NCBI GenBank assembly: GCA_050287605.1
Contig: JBNKCG010000006.1
Coordinates: 1 to 27,311, forward strand
Source: QQUJ01 sp050287605
GTDB taxonomy: Bacteria; Pseudomonadota; Gammaproteobacteria; QQUJ01
Reading direction: 5' to 3'
Length of the DNA: 27,311 nucleotides
Part shown: positions 8,198 through 16,221 of the stretch, one piece after another
Layout: each line of letters starts with the position of its first letter
Position numbering within the stretch: position 1 is the stretch's first letter
Program-made: the position numbers and the translations under genes
Notes under the pieces: model-generated
Told to the model about the DNA's origin: nothing
What the model saw: only the letters and a program-made list of their open reading frames with translations
Database searches by the model: none

Positions 8198-8632
8198 ATG
8201 GCAAGAAAACGCGATATCAATGAGTTGAGCGCCGACGAACTATATGAGCTGGCCCGTCAGCGGGAAAAGGAAGAAAAGGAGTTTGAGAAGGAGTCGGTGC
8301 GGGAAGAGATAGCGGAACTGGAGGCCCAGAAAAAGGAGATCGCCGCAGAATACAAGGCCGCCATCGGCGAGCTGGATAAAGCGCTGCGCAAACTTCGCAA
8401 GAAGGCAGGAGGAGTGAAGCGCGCCACTGGGGGTGGCAACTCCAAGGGCGGATCCACCACTGGCCGCGTTCTCGAATTGATTGGCCAGGCCAAGTCGGTC
8501 AGCTCCAAAGATATCAAGAATCAGCTGGAGGCCGAAGGTATTGCCACCAAGTATCTTGCCCAGACGCTCGCCAGTCTGAAGCGACAGGGGAAGATTGCTT
8601 CCGCCGGACGTGGCGTCTATAAACTGACCTGA
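8198..8632 (+). CDS. Small coiled-coil / winged-helix DNA-binding-like protein, function unknown
   Basis: I do not recognise a named family. From the ATG at 8198 (AGAG ribosome site at suitable spacing) it encodes 144 residues; a GTG at 8189 would add three. Residues about 12-70 form a highly charged helix rich in Glu and Lys with heptad-like spacing, likely a coiled coil for dimerisation. Residues 71-88 are a flexible Gly/Lys/Ser linker (VKRATGGGNSKGGSTT). Residues 89-144 look like a winged helix: GRVLELIGQ, a likely recognition region around SSKDIKNQLEAEGIATKYLAQTLASLKRQG, then a wing KIASAGRGVYKL. The arrangement (N-terminal oligomerisation, linker, C-terminal DNA binding) parallels H-NS/MvaT-type proteins, but the C-terminal fold differs. 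It stands alone, with its own palindromic promoter and strong terminator. Confidence 0.8.
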   Translation: MARKRDINELSADELYELARQREKEEKEFEKESVREEIAELEAQKKEIAAEYKAAIGELDKALRKLRKKAGGVKRATGGGNSKGGSTTGRVLELIGQAKSVSSKDIKNQLEAEGIATKYLAQTLASLKRQGKIASAGRGVYKLT

Positions 8633-8658
8633 TCGACTCAATGATGGAATGCAGTGAG

Positions 8659-8683
8659 GGCGGCGCTAGCGCCGCCTTTTTTT
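8659..8683 (+). terminator. Rho-independent terminator
   Basis: A perfect stem GGCGGCGC (8659-8666) and GCGCCGCC (8669-8676), with only TA between as written, is followed by seven T residues at 8677-8683. In RNA the innermost pairs must open to form a loop. It lies 26 nt after the stop codon of the small coiled-coil gene. Confidence 0.93.
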
Positions 8684-8769
8684 GCGCAGCAGTGCGTATA
8701 GCGGGTCTCCATACGGCGCACTCACCTTTAGTGAAGGCTTGAATGTCGCCCTAGAACGACATCGCGACG

Positions 8770-9768
8770 CTATAAGTCACTAAAAAAGGCTGCTTCGGCG
8801 TCGGGTGGCAGAGGAACGCCTGTGCTGTGAGCCTCTTTCAGCGTCTGCCAGAAATAGCGGTAAGACGCGCGATCATGCAGTTCGCCGTGATGTTGGATGG
8901 GGCCCCAGTCGGCGCGCTGTGCGGCGAGCAGAATGGCCGAACCGCGCGTAACTTCGGAAAGATCCGGGCGCATGGCTTCGAGAATGGGAGCGATTTGGTT
9001 GGGGTGGATGCTCCACATGCGCAGGAAGCCGTATTCGTTGCGGGCCTGCAACGCATCGCTGTAGGTGGTATTGGGGTCCTTCAGATCCAGCGTAACGTTG
9101 TGGGCGGGTATACAGCCGTTCGCCAGCGCGGCGGCGACAATTTCGGATTTGGCTCGAATCACCAGTCTGTGTTCGAACTGCCCAGGCGAGCGCATGCAAC
9201 GTGCAGGTATCGCACCGCGGTGGTCGCTGATGAAGTCCATCAACCCGAAATCGATCACTTGAACCCGATTCAAGGCAGCGATCTTCCATACTTCGCGCAA
9301 CCCCGCTTGGCTTTCGATGAGAACGTGGACCGGGATCGGGCGGCTGGTTTGAATGCGTTCCTCCACCTGCTGAAGGTAGTCGATCATGTCGATGACTTGG
9401 TCTGCCGAGGTCGCCTTGGGCAGTGTCACGTGCGACAGCAGATGACCGCAGCGTCCCACCACTATGTCGAGATCCGTTTCCCAACAGGGGTGCGTGTGGT
9501 CGTGGATGCGCACGCCCGCCATTCTGAAATGGTTGCGGTCGGAGCCCAGCAGATCGGCAATCATATGGGCGTGTGCTTCCTCACGCCCAGCAGGTGCCCC
9601 GTCTTCGCAGTCGCAGGTGACGTCAAAAAGCGGTCCCGTCTGTTGTTGCAGCGTGAGGGCTTTCTCCATCAGTTTCTGCGTGCCGGCGAAGTGCTCGCAT
9701 ACCGGGAGTGAGAGCGGCGGTTTCTCGCCGCCGAAAAGGGCTAGGTCGGGATGCAGGGGTTGAGGCAT
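8770..9768 (-). CDS. HpcH/HpaI aldolase / citrate lyase (CitE)-family CoA ester lyase
   Basis: This 332-residue protein belongs to the CitE/malyl-CoA lyase superfamily of Mg-dependent TIM barrels that make or break beta-hydroxyacyl-CoA esters. Visible signatures are FDVTCDCEDGAPAG at about 48-61 (equivalent to the usual D-EDAV segment), GVRIHD with Arg87, LIESQAG with Glu152 as probable metal ligand, and IDFGLMDF with Asp178 as second ligand. The substrate cannot be read from sequence. Candidates are malyl-CoA, citramalyl-CoA or beta-methylmalyl-CoA, with lyase or thioesterase activity. The gene follows aceK by 47 nt on the same strand. In a window rich in glyoxylate enzymes, a reaction linking glyoxylate and an acyl-CoA is the natural guess. 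Its distance from canonical CitE suggests a distinct subfamily. Confidence 0.82.
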   Translation of the reverse strand: MPQPLHPDLALFGGEKPPLSLPVCEHFAGTQKLMEKALTLQQQTGPLFDVTCDCEDGAPAGREEAHAHMIADLLGSDRNHFRMAGVRIHDHTHPCWETDLDIVVGRCGHLLSHVTLPKATSADQVIDMIDYLQQVEERIQTSRPIPVHVLIESQAGLREVWKIAALNRVQVIDFGLMDFISDHRGAIPARCMRSPGQFEHRLVIRAKSEIVAAALANGCIPAHNVTLDLKDPNTTYSDALQARNEYGFLRMWSIHPNQIAPILEAMRPDLSEVTRGSAILLAAQRADWGPIQHHGELHDRASYRYFWQTLKEAHSTGVPLPPDAEAAFFSDL

Positions 9769-9815
9769 TGTGCAGTCGGTATGTGGTCAGAGCGAGGTGT
9801 GTTGGGCGCGTCGCA

Positions 9816-11612
9816 TCAGCATTCGCTCCCGGCTTTTTGCAGGCCTTCCTGGGTGCTGTGGGGGAACAGATGGCAGAAGCGCTGCGCCTGCGGGTAGGGG
9901 AAGAAATCGACCAGGTGCCCGGCCCTGATCTGCTCCTGCATGCGCTGCCAGAAATCGGGCGACAACAGGTCGGAATGGTACTTCATAAACCATTGCCGGA
10001 CTCGGCGTTCGCCGAGCAGAAAGTGTTCGAACTCCTCGGGGAAGATATCGTTTTTGCCGACCGGATACCACGGTTCCGAGGCCAATTCGTACTCAGGGGA
10101 CGGAGCGGGCGGAATGCGGCGGAAATGACAGTCCGTCAGGTACTCGATCTCGTCGTAGTCGTAAAAGACGACGTGCTTGTTGCGGGTAACGCCGAAGTTC
10201 TTCCATAGCAGATCGCCTGGGAAAATATTCGCGCTGGCCAGCTCCTTGATGGCGCTGCCAAACTCGCGCACGGCGTTTTCCGCGTCGTGCTCGCCGGCGG
10301 AATTGAGGTACATGTTGAGCGGATTCATGCGCCGCTCGATGTAGACGTGATGGATCACCAGCGAATCGCCTTCGTCCTCGAACTGGGAGGGTGCAAGTTC
10401 TTTGAGTTCACGGATCAGTTCCGGATCAAAGCGCGCCTTGGGCAGGGCGACATCGGAAAACTCCAGGGTGTCGGACATGCGGCCCACGCGGTCGTGCTGT
10501 TTGACCAGCAGGTACTTGGCTTTGACGGTCGCGCGGTCTACCTCCTTGGGGGGCGGTATGACATCGCGTATCACTTTGAACACGTAGGGGTAGGACGGCA
10601 GCGTAAAGACCAGCATCACCATACCCTTGATTCCCGGTGCGATGATGAAGTTGTCGCGCGAGTGATAGAGGTGGTAGTAGAGGTCGCGGTAGAAGAGTGT
10701 TTTTCCCTGCTTTTGCAGTCCGATCATGGTGTAGAGCTCAGCCTTGGCCTTGTTGGGCATGATGCTGCGCAGGAACTGGACGTATGCCGAGGGTACCTCC
10801 ATGTCGACCAGAAAATAGGCGCGATTGAGGCTGAAGAGCAGGTGGATGCTGTCAACGTCGAGCAACACGGTATCTAGGTATAGTTGGCCGTCGCTTCTGC
10901 GCAGCACCGGAATGACGAACGGATATTCGACGAAACCGTTGACCACTTTGCCCACTACATAAGCGGCTTTGTTGCGATAGAACGGCGAATGCAGCACTTG
11001 CAACTGTAGGTTGGCCTCGGCCGACGGGCGCCCGCCGCGTTGCGCGAAATAGCGTGACACCATCTCGCGGACGTAGGTGATATCGCGGTCGAGGTCCTCG
11101 AACGGTTGTTGCCAGCCGAAATCCATGAACATCTGCCGCATTGACCCGCGCATGGTGGGGTCTTGGGGATAATAGACGCGATAGGAGGGCGGGTCGGATT
11201 CCAGGTATTCGGTGGAGATGCCCGGCCGGAAGAAGATGAAGCCGTTGTGAAAATAGGTGCGGTGCAGGATCTTGCAACTGATGGAGTTGAAAAAGGTCTC
11301 TGCGCATTCGGGCTGTTTGTGATTGATCAACAGGCCGACGTAGATGAATTTGGCTTTTTGCCACACGTTGTCGTTTAACTCGGCGGTGTTGAATTCCGAG
11401 TTGATGCGATCGACCACTTCGCGTACTCGATCGTCGTAGAACTGGATGCGGTTCTTCACCAGTTGCTGGATGCCGTGCCAATCGCCCGCTTCGAACAGGG
11501 ATTTGGCCTTGACCCCGCATTCGCGGAATATCCGGTAGTGCTTGTCGAAACCGTCCATCATCGCCTGGGCGATGCTGTGTGCAACGGTGTCCTGTCCAGC
11601 AGTGGTGTTCAT
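9816..11612 (-). CDS. aceK: Isocitrate dehydrogenase kinase/phosphatase
   Basis: This 598-residue protein matches AceK in length and along its whole sequence. Typical segments are the N-terminal regulatory domain (MMDGFDKHYRIFRE), RVYYPQDPTMRGSMRQMFMDFGW, the ATP-loop region GLQKQGKTLFYRDLYYHL, and the kinase-like core FPGDLLWKNFGVTRNKHVVFYDYDEIEYL. The bifunctional enzyme phosphorylates isocitrate dehydrogenase to inactivate it, pushing isocitrate into the glyoxylate bypass, and reverses this when flux through the TCA cycle is needed. In enterobacteria aceK lies in aceBAK. Here it is separated from aceA by about 5.7 kb and followed by a CitE-family lyase. The ATG at 11612 has a GGGAG ribosome site a few bases upstream. 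Confidence 0.97.
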   Translation of the reverse strand: MNTTAGQDTVAHSIAQAMMDGFDKHYRIFRECGVKAKSLFEAGDWHGIQQLVKNRIQFYDDRVREVVDRINSEFNTAELNDNVWQKAKFIYVGLLINHKQPECAETFFNSISCKILHRTYFHNGFIFFRPGISTEYLESDPPSYRVYYPQDPTMRGSMRQMFMDFGWQQPFEDLDRDITYVREMVSRYFAQRGGRPSAEANLQLQVLHSPFYRNKAAYVVGKVVNGFVEYPFVIPVLRRSDGQLYLDTVLLDVDSIHLLFSLNRAYFLVDMEVPSAYVQFLRSIMPNKAKAELYTMIGLQKQGKTLFYRDLYYHLYHSRDNFIIAPGIKGMVMLVFTLPSYPYVFKVIRDVIPPPKEVDRATVKAKYLLVKQHDRVGRMSDTLEFSDVALPKARFDPELIRELKELAPSQFEDEGDSLVIHHVYIERRMNPLNMYLNSAGEHDAENAVREFGSAIKELASANIFPGDLLWKNFGVTRNKHVVFYDYDEIEYLTDCHFRRIPPAPSPEYELASEPWYPVGKNDIFPEEFEHFLLGERRVRQWFMKYHSDLLSPDFWQRMQEQIRAGHLVDFFPYPQAQRFCHLFPHSTQEGLQKAGSEC

Positions 11613-11953
11613 CGAATCTCCCGAAATACCTGCGCTTGCGAGTTTTATACCATCAAAGGGGGTCCGGCAATCGTCAGCACGCCGCTATCGTCAATTTACC
11701 GTAGACGGAGCTGCGGGGGCGGTCGGTGCATCCGTCCCTTCATGCCGCTTGCGGCCTGTGCGGGATTCGGGGCTTTTGTCGGTTCGGAGACAGAGTGCCC
11801 GTCGCCGAGGTGCTATGGTGTTGATGCCGGTCGGTGCTTGGCAGCCTGCCGCGTGCAGCGCGCCACCGTCGGTCAAAGGGTAGACGCTACCTGTCGTGCT
11901 GTGAAAATATCGCGTCACTGTTAACTAGCCCCATTGCCTGTCTGGAGAACGTC
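11613..11953. promoter_or_regulatory. Divergent intergenic region between aceK and the acyl-CoA dehydrogenase
   Basis: These 341 nt hold no supported gene. For aceK on the minus strand a candidate promoter has TATAAA (complement of 11644-11649) and TTGCCG (complement of 11665-11670), with a short 15 nt spacer. For the plus-strand dehydrogenase an AT-rich patch near 11905-11925 (including GTTAAC) may hold a promoter, but no good -35 is visible. The open frame that extends the dehydrogenase upstream to 11834 runs through this region and looks non-coding. Confidence 0.4.
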
Positions 11954-13741
11954 ATGCCGATCTACAGTGCCCCCCTGCGGGACATGCGTTTCGTGATTCA
12001 CGAGCTGTTTGGCGCGGAATCGATGCTGCAGAGCCTGGATGGTTTCGACGAGGTGAGCGCCGACCTCATCGACGCGGTGCTGGAGGAGGCGGGCAAGCTG
12101 GCGGAGGGATTGCTGCTGCCGCTCAATCAGCGCGGGGACACGGAGGGGTGTCGTTTCGAAGGCGGTGCGGTGAGCACCCCAGCCGGCTTCAAGGAGGCCT
12201 ACCAGACCTTCATCGAAGGCGGTTGGAACGGTCTGGGCTGCGATCCCGAATACGGAGGGCAGGGGCTGCCGGCCGTTATGGAGTTCATGGTCGCGGAGAT
12301 CTGGTGCGCGGCCAACGTGGCGTTCAGTCTCTATCCGGTGCTCACCAACGGCGCCTACCGGGCACTGGTGGCACACGCGTCGGATGCGCTCAAGCAGCGT
12401 TTTCTTCCCCCGATGGTCGAGGGCCGCTGGACGGGCACCATGTGCCTCACCGAACCGCACTCGGGCACCGATCTCGGTCTGTTGCGCACCAAGGCGGAGC
12501 CGGCCGCCGACGGCAGCTACCGCATCAGCGGCAGCAAGATTTTCATCACCGGCGGCGAGCAGGACCTCACCGAAAACATCATCCATCTGGTGCTGGCGCG
12601 GTTGCCGGACGCGCCGCCGGGGGTGCGGGGGATCAGCCTGTTCCTGGTGCCCAAGTTCAAGCTCGACGCCAGCGGCGCTCCCGGCGAACGCAACGATGTC
12701 CAGTGCGGCTCCATCGAGCACAAGATGGGTATCAAGGGGGCGGCCACCTGCGTCATCAACTTTGACAACGCCGAAGGGTACCTGGTGGGTGAGCCCGGCA
12801 AGGGCATGGCCTGCATGTTCACAATGATGAACACCGAGCGGCTGGCGATCGGTCTGCAGGGACTGGGTCTGGCGGAGATCGCCTACCAGAACGCCGTCGC
12901 CTACGCCCGCGAACGGCTGCAGGGGCGGGCGGCGCAGGGAGCGCGTTATCCGGATAAACCGGCCGATCCCATCATCGTGCACCCGGACGTGCGGCGCATG
13001 CTGCTGACGGCGCGTGCCTACAACGAGGGATGCCGCGCGTTGGCCGGTTGGGTGGCGCTGGAGCTGGATTGTTCCCACCGCCATCCCGACGCCGGGGAGC
13101 GCGCGCGGGCGGACGATCTGGTCGCGCTGCTCACCCCCATCGTCAAGGCCTTTTTCAGCGATCTGGGGTTCGAGAACTGCAACCTCATGCTGCAGGTCTA
13201 CGGTGGCCACGGGTACATCCGCGAATGGGGCATGGAGCAGTTCGTGCGCGATGCGCGCATCGCGCAGATCTACGAAGGGACCAACGGCGTTCAGGCCATG
13301 GATCTGGTGCGGCGCAAGCTGTCGCAGAACGGCGGTCGCCTGCCGATGCGCTTCTTTGATCTAGTTTCGGAGTTCGTCGAACAGGAGCGCGGCACCACCG
13401 GAATGGAGCCCTTCCTCATTCCCCTCGAATCGGCACTGAAGAGGCTGCAGGACGTCACGCGACTGATCGTCGATCGTAACCAGAGCGACCCCAACGAATT
13501 GGGCGCCGCCGCGGTCGACTATCTGCGTATTTTTGGTCTGGTCGCGTTGGGGTATATGTGGGCGCGTAGTGCGCGGCTGGCCCTGGACAATGCGCAGGGT
13601 TCAGAGGCCGAGTTTTACCGCGCGAAGTTGACGACCGCACGTTTCTATTTTCAGCGGCTGTTGCCGGCGGTGGCCGCGCTGGTGGAAACCGTTAAGGCGG
13701 GTAGCGAGGTGGTCATGGAATTGGACGAAGCGGCGTTCTGA
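11954..13741 (+). CDS. Acyl-CoA dehydrogenase, large DmdC-like subfamily
   Basis: From the ATG at 11954 (GGAGA ribosome site 5-9 nt upstream) this is a 595-residue flavoprotein, longer than the roughly 380-residue classic acyl-CoA dehydrogenases. It has the extra N-terminal helix (MPIYSAPLRDMRFVIHEL) and C-terminal extension typical of the group annotated as 3-methylmercaptopropionyl-CoA dehydrogenase (DmdC) or FadE. FAD and substrate signatures include MCLTEPHSGTDLGLL and KIFITGGEQD. Glu441 in QIYEGTNGVQAMDL is the expected catalytic base. It oxidises an acyl-CoA to the 2-enoyl-CoA and passes electrons to ETF. Most DmdC-like proteins have never been tested on sulfur substrates, so the true chain or side-group preference is unknown. 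A small thioesterase follows 33 nt downstream. Confidence 0.88.
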   Translation: MPIYSAPLRDMRFVIHELFGAESMLQSLDGFDEVSADLIDAVLEEAGKLAEGLLLPLNQRGDTEGCRFEGGAVSTPAGFKEAYQTFIEGGWNGLGCDPEYGGQGLPAVMEFMVAEIWCAANVAFSLYPVLTNGAYRALVAHASDALKQRFLPPMVEGRWTGTMCLTEPHSGTDLGLLRTKAEPAADGSYRISGSKIFITGGEQDLTENIIHLVLARLPDAPPGVRGISLFLVPKFKLDASGAPGERNDVQCGSIEHKMGIKGAATCVINFDNAEGYLVGEPGKGMACMFTMMNTERLAIGLQGLGLAEIAYQNAVAYARERLQGRAAQGARYPDKPADPIIVHPDVRRMLLTARAYNEGCRALAGWVALELDCSHRHPDAGERARADDLVALLTPIVKAFFSDLGFENCNLMLQVYGGHGYIREWGMEQFVRDARIAQIYEGTNGVQAMDLVRRKLSQNGGRLPMRFFDLVSEFVEQERGTTGMEPFLIPLESALKRLQDVTRLIVDRNQSDPNELGAAAVDYLRIFGLVALGYMWARSARLALDNAQGSEAEFYRAKLTTARFYFQRLLPAVAALVETVKAGSEVVMELDEAAF

Positions 13742-13774
13742 GCGACCGCGCTGTAGTCGACGCGAGGTGATGCG

Positions 13775-14197
13775 GTGTCGAAGATTACCCCCGAAGAGTT
13801 TGAGACGCTGGCCTACGAGCACGTTCCCTACGTGGGTACGCTAGGGCCCAAAGTCATCGAACTGGGCGGTGGGAAGGTGGTGGTGCGGCTGCCGTTCAAC
13901 GACCATTTTCTGCGCCCCGGCGGCACCGTCTCCGGGCCGGTGCTGATGGGGTTGGCCGACCTCGCCATGTATGCGCTGGTGTTGAGCCTGATCGGCCGTG
14001 TGGAATTGGCGGTAACCACCAACCTCAATTGTAATTTTCTACGCCGCCCGCAACCGGCGGCAGTCATCGCCAAGGGCAGGATGCTGAAACTGGGGCGACG
14101 GCTGGCCGTGGGTGAAGTGGAACTCTATTCGGAAGGCGACGACGAGATGGTCGCCCACGTGACCGCCACCTATTCCATCCCACCCGAGCGTTCGTAG
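13775..14197 (+). CDS. PaaI-type hotdog-fold thioesterase
   Basis: This 140-residue single hotdog domain contains GGKVVVRLPFNDHFLRPGGTVSGPVLMGLADLAMYALVLS, read in pieces as a beta strand, the conserved GG turn and the central helix with the Asp of GLADLAM. TTNLNCNFLRRP and the closing VAHVTATYSIP follow. This matches the PaaI/YdiI-like acyl-CoA thioesterase pattern, which hydrolyses acyl-CoA esters to free CoA. The GTG start at 13775 has GAGG a few bases upstream. It lies 33 nt after the acyl-CoA dehydrogenase, so the pair is probably co-transcribed and may act on the same class of acyl-CoA. The exact substrate is not inferable. Confidence 0.82.
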   Translation: MSKITPEEFETLAYEHVPYVGTLGPKVIELGGGKVVVRLPFNDHFLRPGGTVSGPVLMGLADLAMYALVLSLIGRVELAVTTNLNCNFLRRPQPAAVIAKGRMLKLGRRLAVGEVELYSEGDDEMVAHVTATYSIPPERS

Positions 14198-14571
14198 TCG
14201 CTGCCAAAGCTGTGCGGTGGCTCCTCGGCAAGGCGGTTTCCGAGGGTTCCCGACGGCAAGAGTGAGTCCCTCCGACATGGCAGTTCACTTGAAGGTGAGT
14301 ACCTAACTTGCGGAAGTCCAAGAGATTTCCTGTCCTATATCTACTGCACAGCACGGATCGCCTTGCCTGCGGTAGCGGGCTGAGTTTTGTGACTTTCTTT
14401 GCGGAATGTGCTTGAGATTTGTGCCTTGCAACATGACCGGCAAAGGGCTACTGTTACGCCCCAGCCAGGAACCGGGCTTTCGTGATCGGGCAACGCTTGC
14501 GTCGATCTGCCCGACAGGCTCCTATCTCTAAAGTACCCGTCGGTCAGGCTGGGAGGGCCGGACCGCTGTTG
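14198..14571. other. Gene-free intergenic stretch before the MBL-fold gene
   Basis: About 370 nt with no supported gene. A GTG-started open frame extends the downstream MBL gene back to 14482, but its extra residues are Arg/Pro-rich and unlike any family N-terminus. Only weak promoter-like words are present (for example TTGCGG at 14308 and an AT-rich TCCTATAT at 14333-14340, too far apart). A small dyad CGGGCA...TGCCCG lies near 14486-14512. No clear terminator follows the thioesterase gene. Confidence 0.4.
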
Positions 14572-15633
14572 ATGGGGCGGACTGCCGTGGACGCCGAAGT
14601 GAATCAGACTCTCAGCTACCCTTATGCCGAACCGCCGGCGGCGGCGCAGGCCATCGAGACCGCGCCCGGTGTGTTTTGGATCCGCATGCCGTTGCCGTTT
14701 CAGCTCGACCACATCAATCTCTGGTTGCTCCAAGACGGGGATAGTTGGACGGTGGTGGATACCGGTTACAGCCGCGACGAAGTGCGCGAACTGTGGGAGC
14801 ACCTGTTGGCTGGCGTGATGGCGAGGCGCCCGGTGAAGCAGGTGATTGTGACCCACTGTCATCCGGATCACGTTGGCATGTCCGAGTGGCTGACAGAGCG
14901 TTTTCAGTGCGAGCTGTGGATGACCGAGGGCGAGTACCTCATGGCCAACCTGGCGCGCAACGATATCGGCATCGGTGACGTCGAGGCCCGCGTGGCCTTT
15001 TTCCGCCAGCACGGTTTGCGCAACGGCCGCTCGCGGTCGCTGGCGGCACGGGGCAACTACTACCGGCGCGGGGTGCCGGGTCTTCCGATCCGCTTCCATC
15101 GCTTGTCCGATGGCCAACTCGTTTCCGTCGGCGGACACGAGTGGCAGGTACTCACCGCCCAAGGCCATTCGCCCGAACACGCCTCGTTGTACTGTCCGGC
15201 ACTCAACGTACTCATCTCCGGCGACCAGATTCTGCCGCGGATCACGCCCAACGTCAGTGTTTGGCACATCGAACCCGACGGCAATCCCATTCGTTACTAT
15301 TTGGATTCGCTGGACAAGTTTCTCCAGTTGCCGGAAGACGTGCTGGTGCTGCCCTCGCACGGGCGCCCGTTTCGCGGGTTGCACCGCCGCATCGCGATGC
15401 TCAAACAACATCACGAGGAGCGTTGCGACGAGGTGGTGGCGGCATGTCAGGAGCCCCGCTGTGCCGCCGAGCTGCTGGAGGTCATCTTCCGCCGCGAACT
15501 GGACGTGCACCAGCTCAGCTTCGCCATGGGCGAGGCCATCGCGCACCTCAACTACCTGCAGGCCGAAGGACGCCTGGAGCGCACGCTGGACGCCGACGGA
15601 ACCTACCGTTTCCAGCAACCGACTAGCGGCTGA
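14572..15633 (+). CDS. Metallo-beta-lactamase-fold hydrolase
   Basis: From ATG 14572 this is a 353-residue protein; GTG codons at 14587 and 14599 are alternative starts. The MBL zinc motif HxHxDH is at residues 95-100 (THCHPDHVG). Later come GHSPEHAS (His ligand), ISGDQILPR (bridging Asp) and LPSHGRPF (last His). The C-terminal ELLEVIFRRELDVHQLSFAMGEAIAHLNYLQAEGRLER looks like the winged-helix tail found in LACTB2/glyoxalase-II-like members. These enzymes hydrolyse thioesters or phosphodiesters with a dinuclear metal centre. The fold alone does not identify the substrate. GGGAGGG at 14551-14557 is rather distant (about 14 nt) from the chosen ATG. Nearby acyl-CoA genes make a thioester hydrolase plausible but unproven. 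Confidence 0.85.
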   Translation: MGRTAVDAEVNQTLSYPYAEPPAAAQAIETAPGVFWIRMPLPFQLDHINLWLLQDGDSWTVVDTGYSRDEVRELWEHLLAGVMARRPVKQVIVTHCHPDHVGMSEWLTERFQCELWMTEGEYLMANLARNDIGIGDVEARVAFFRQHGLRNGRSRSLAARGNYYRRGVPGLPIRFHRLSDGQLVSVGGHEWQVLTAQGHSPEHASLYCPALNVLISGDQILPRITPNVSVWHIEPDGNPIRYYLDSLDKFLQLPEDVLVLPSHGRPFRGLHRRIAMLKQHHEERCDEVVAACQEPRCAAELLEVIFRRELDVHQLSFAMGEAIAHLNYLQAEGRLERTLDADGTYRFQQPTSG

Positions 15634-15674
15634 CAGCCGTCGCTGTAGCCGGCTGGGCACTGCGCCGCGCGCTT

Positions 15675-15704
15675 TTGAAGGCAGGTCGGATTGTGGTCTA
15701 TGAT
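15675..15704 (+). promoter_or_regulatory. Putative sigma70 promoter for the small membrane protein gene
   Basis: TTGAAG at 15675-15680 and TATGAT at 15699-15704 are separated by 18 nt, a reasonable -35/-10 pair. Transcription would begin near 15711, upstream of the ATG at 15775. This also argues against the open frame's first start at 15691, which would fall inside the promoter. Confidence 0.45.
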
Positions 15705-15774
15705 GAGCGAGACCGGTGTGCGGCGCGACCTAGCCGCATACCCTTGGATGTTACTGCGGGGAAGGGATATCGAG

Positions 15775-16197
15775 ATGGCTGAAACCGAAAGTTCAAAACC
15801 CGCCTTGGCGGTGTTGGTCATCATGATCGGACTCTGGGTCGTGTTGTTGATCACCATGCGCGCGGGCATCGGTTTTTCGTCGCCGATGGCGTCGGACTCG
15901 CATGGCAGTACGACGGATGTGCAAGAGCAGTTCCGTGCAGAGCAGGGCGCTCAGCCACCCGGTGGGGGGGACGAGGTGTCCGGCGAGGAGTACGGTGTGC
16001 TGCAACAGGTGTTGGTCGATTTTCCGCAGCTGACCACCGTATTCGAGGCCGCCATGGTGGACGGCAAGATGTCTTACAGCGAGGCGGAGAACATCCTCGC
16101 CCGCAAAGAGGCCCTGGAGGCCGAGGCCGAGGCGGGAAAACAGAAGCAGGCGCGCGAGCGTTTGCAAACGACCATCGAAAAACTACGCAACCAATAG
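15775..16197 (+). CDS. Hypothetical single-pass membrane protein
   Basis: I do not recognise the family. The ATG at 15775, preceded by GGGGAAGGG at good spacing, gives 140 residues. Residues about 10-32 (ALAVLVIMIGLWVVLLITM) form one transmembrane helix near the N-terminus. After it comes a polar low-complexity linker (SDSHGSTTDVQEQFRAEQGAQPPGGGDE). Next is a compact segment EYGVLQQVLVDFPQLTTVFEAAMVDGKMSYSEAENI, which resembles half of a calcium-hand-like or TerB-like 'DGKMSYSEA' helix-turn-helix. The protein ends in a charged, coiled-coil-prone helix. The likely topology is a short N-terminus anchored in the inner membrane; orientation is not certain. It has its own promoter and is closed by a strong terminator, so it looks monocistronic. 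Confidence 0.7.
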   Translation: MAETESSKPALAVLVIMIGLWVVLLITMRAGIGFSSPMASDSHGSTTDVQEQFRAEQGAQPPGGGDEVSGEEYGVLQQVLVDFPQLTTVFEAAMVDGKMSYSEAENILARKEALEAEAEAGKQKQARERLQTTIEKLRNQ

Positions 16198-16221
16198 GCG
16201 GCGTTACTCCCACGCATGCGA

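Noticed and set aside
8743..8762. Small dyad ATGTCG...CGACAT downstream of the CoA ester lyase gene
   Set aside because: Only 6 bp arms, no T-tract on the minus strand, so it is not supported as a terminator.
11834..11953. 40-residue upstream extension of the DmdC-like dehydrogenase
   Set aside because: The extra residues are Arg/Ser/Cys-rich and unlike the family; GGAGA before the ATG at 11954 and the conserved MPIYSAPLRDM start support the shorter form.
14482..14571. GTG-started extension of the MBL-fold gene
   Set aside because: No ribosome site and a basic low-complexity peptide; family similarity begins well after 14572.
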